Shown piece by piece: positions 5,799-6,407 of a DNA stretch of 6,407 nt. The notes beneath the pieces are model-generated. The model made no database searches. It was not told the DNA's origin and saw only the letters and a program-made list of their open reading frames with translations. Position 1 is the stretch's first letter. Every line of letters begins with the position of its first letter. Both the position numbers and the translations under genes were made by a program. Source of the stretch: Asaia bogorensis (GTDB lineage Bacteria > Pseudomonadota > Alphaproteobacteria > Acetobacterales > Acetobacteraceae); NCBI GenBank assembly GCA_945873675.1, contig CAMCEP010000165.1, forward strand, positions 1 to 6,407, written 5' to 3'.

Positions 5799-6407
5799 TG
5801 CGCCAGATTGTGTTGGATACGGAAACGACGGGGCTTGATCCGCTGACAGGCGACCGCGTGATTGAAGTGGCGGCGGTGGAATTGTTCAACCTATTGCCGA
5901 CTGGTGAGGCGTTTCACAGCGTGATTGATCCGGAACGCGATATCCCAGCCGAGGCTTCGCGTATTCACGGTTTCACTAATGGTGATGTCGCCGGTAAGCC
6001 GAAATTTGCCGCGATAGCTGATGAGTTGCTGAAATTCTTGGGCGATGCCGACATCATCGCGCATAACGCGCCCTTCGATTTCGGCTTTCTGGATGCTGAA
6101 TTGTTTCGGTGTCAGCGCGCGCCCTTGGATCGCCGCCGCATGATTGACAGCCTAGCAATGGCGAAGCTGCGCTATCCTGGCATGCCGAATAATCTTGATG
6201 CGCTCTGCCGCCGGCTTGGCGTGGATAATTCCATGCGCGGCAACCACAACGCCATCCTCGATTGCCAGCTTTTGGCGCAGGTCTATCTGGAAATGATGGG
6301 CGGTAAGCAACCGGGACTGGAATTGGCCGCCAAGGCCGCGCCGCGCCTGGTCGCCCTTGATGTCGAAGTGGTGGAGCGCGAGGCGTTGCGTATTACCCCA
6401 TCCGCGG
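5798..6407 (+). CDS. dnaQ: DNA polymerase III epsilon subunit (3'-5' proofreading exonuclease), C-terminus cut
   Basis: The frame is open from the ATG at 5798 to the right edge, giving 203 residues without a stop; complete proteins are usually ~230-245. It is the proofreading exonuclease of the replicative polymerase core, working with DnaE. Exo I is LDTETTGLD (6-14) with D7 and E9. Exo II is HNAPFDFGFL (89-98) with D94. Exo III is NHNAILDCQLL (149-159) with H150 and D155, the DEDDh pattern with the same five-residue His-Asp spacing as E. coli. FHSVIDPERDIPAEASRIHGFT (39-60) is a typical epsilon segment. The tail from about 170 should lead to the polymerase-binding region. Exo III reads HNAILD where many relatives have HGALLD. 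AGGGA (5784-5788) lies 9 bases before the ATG, and the start overlaps the coaE stop as TGATG. Confidence 0.95.
   Translation, partial: MRQIVLDTETTGLDPLTGDRVIEVAAVELFNLLPTGEAFHSVIDPERDIPAEASRIHGFTNGDVAGKPKFAAIADELLKFLGDADIIAHNAPFDFGFLDAELFRCQRAPLDRRRMIDSLAMAKLRYPGMPNNLDALCRRLGVDNSMRGNHNAILDCQLLAQVYLEMMGGKQPGLELAAKAAPRLVALDVEVVEREALRITPSA

Overview
This is a moderately GC-rich window (about 60% by eye) of tightly packed bacterial housekeeping genes. It most likely comes from an alphaproteobacterium, perhaps of the Rhodospirillales/Acetobacterales group. The reasons are the heterotetrameric glycyl-tRNA synthetase genes followed closely by ppdK, the aroE-coaE-dnaQ series, and protein signatures that look alphaproteobacterial. 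The taxonomic call is an inference from gene order and recognised protein character, not from a search.

There are two divergent transcription units. The left unit (1-3836) is on the minus strand and reads glyQ, vapB, vapC, glyS, ppdK (the last is cut by the window edge). glyQ and glyS encode the alpha and beta subunits of glycyl-tRNA synthetase. ppdK encodes pyruvate, phosphate dikinase and begins 11 bases after glyS. The unusual point is that a complete VapBC toxin-antitoxin pair sits between the two synthetase subunit genes. The pair is made of a Rv0623-like antitoxin and a PIN-domain RNase. It has its own plausible promoter and a candidate operator of direct repeats right after the glyQ stop. 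The vapC stop lies inside the glyS start (8-base overlap), so the toxin gene is physically fused to an essential gene.

The right unit (3916-6407) is on the plus strand and reads: a steroid-isomerase-related NTF2-fold protein, aroE (shikimate dehydrogenase), coaE (dephospho-CoA kinase) and dnaQ (DNA polymerase III epsilon subunit, cut by the window edge). aroE/coaE overlap by 4 bases and coaE/dnaQ by 1 base, so these three are very probably translated as a coupled set. The units are separated by 79 bases (3837-3915), which hold a good glyQ promoter.

No tRNA, rRNA, CRISPR array, insertion sequence or convincing factor-independent terminator was found. No stretch of more than 100 bases lacks a gene. 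The region most worth a second look is 2268-2975, the vapBC module with its control region and its junction with glyS. Next is a set of about 21-base-phased repeats over the aroE start.
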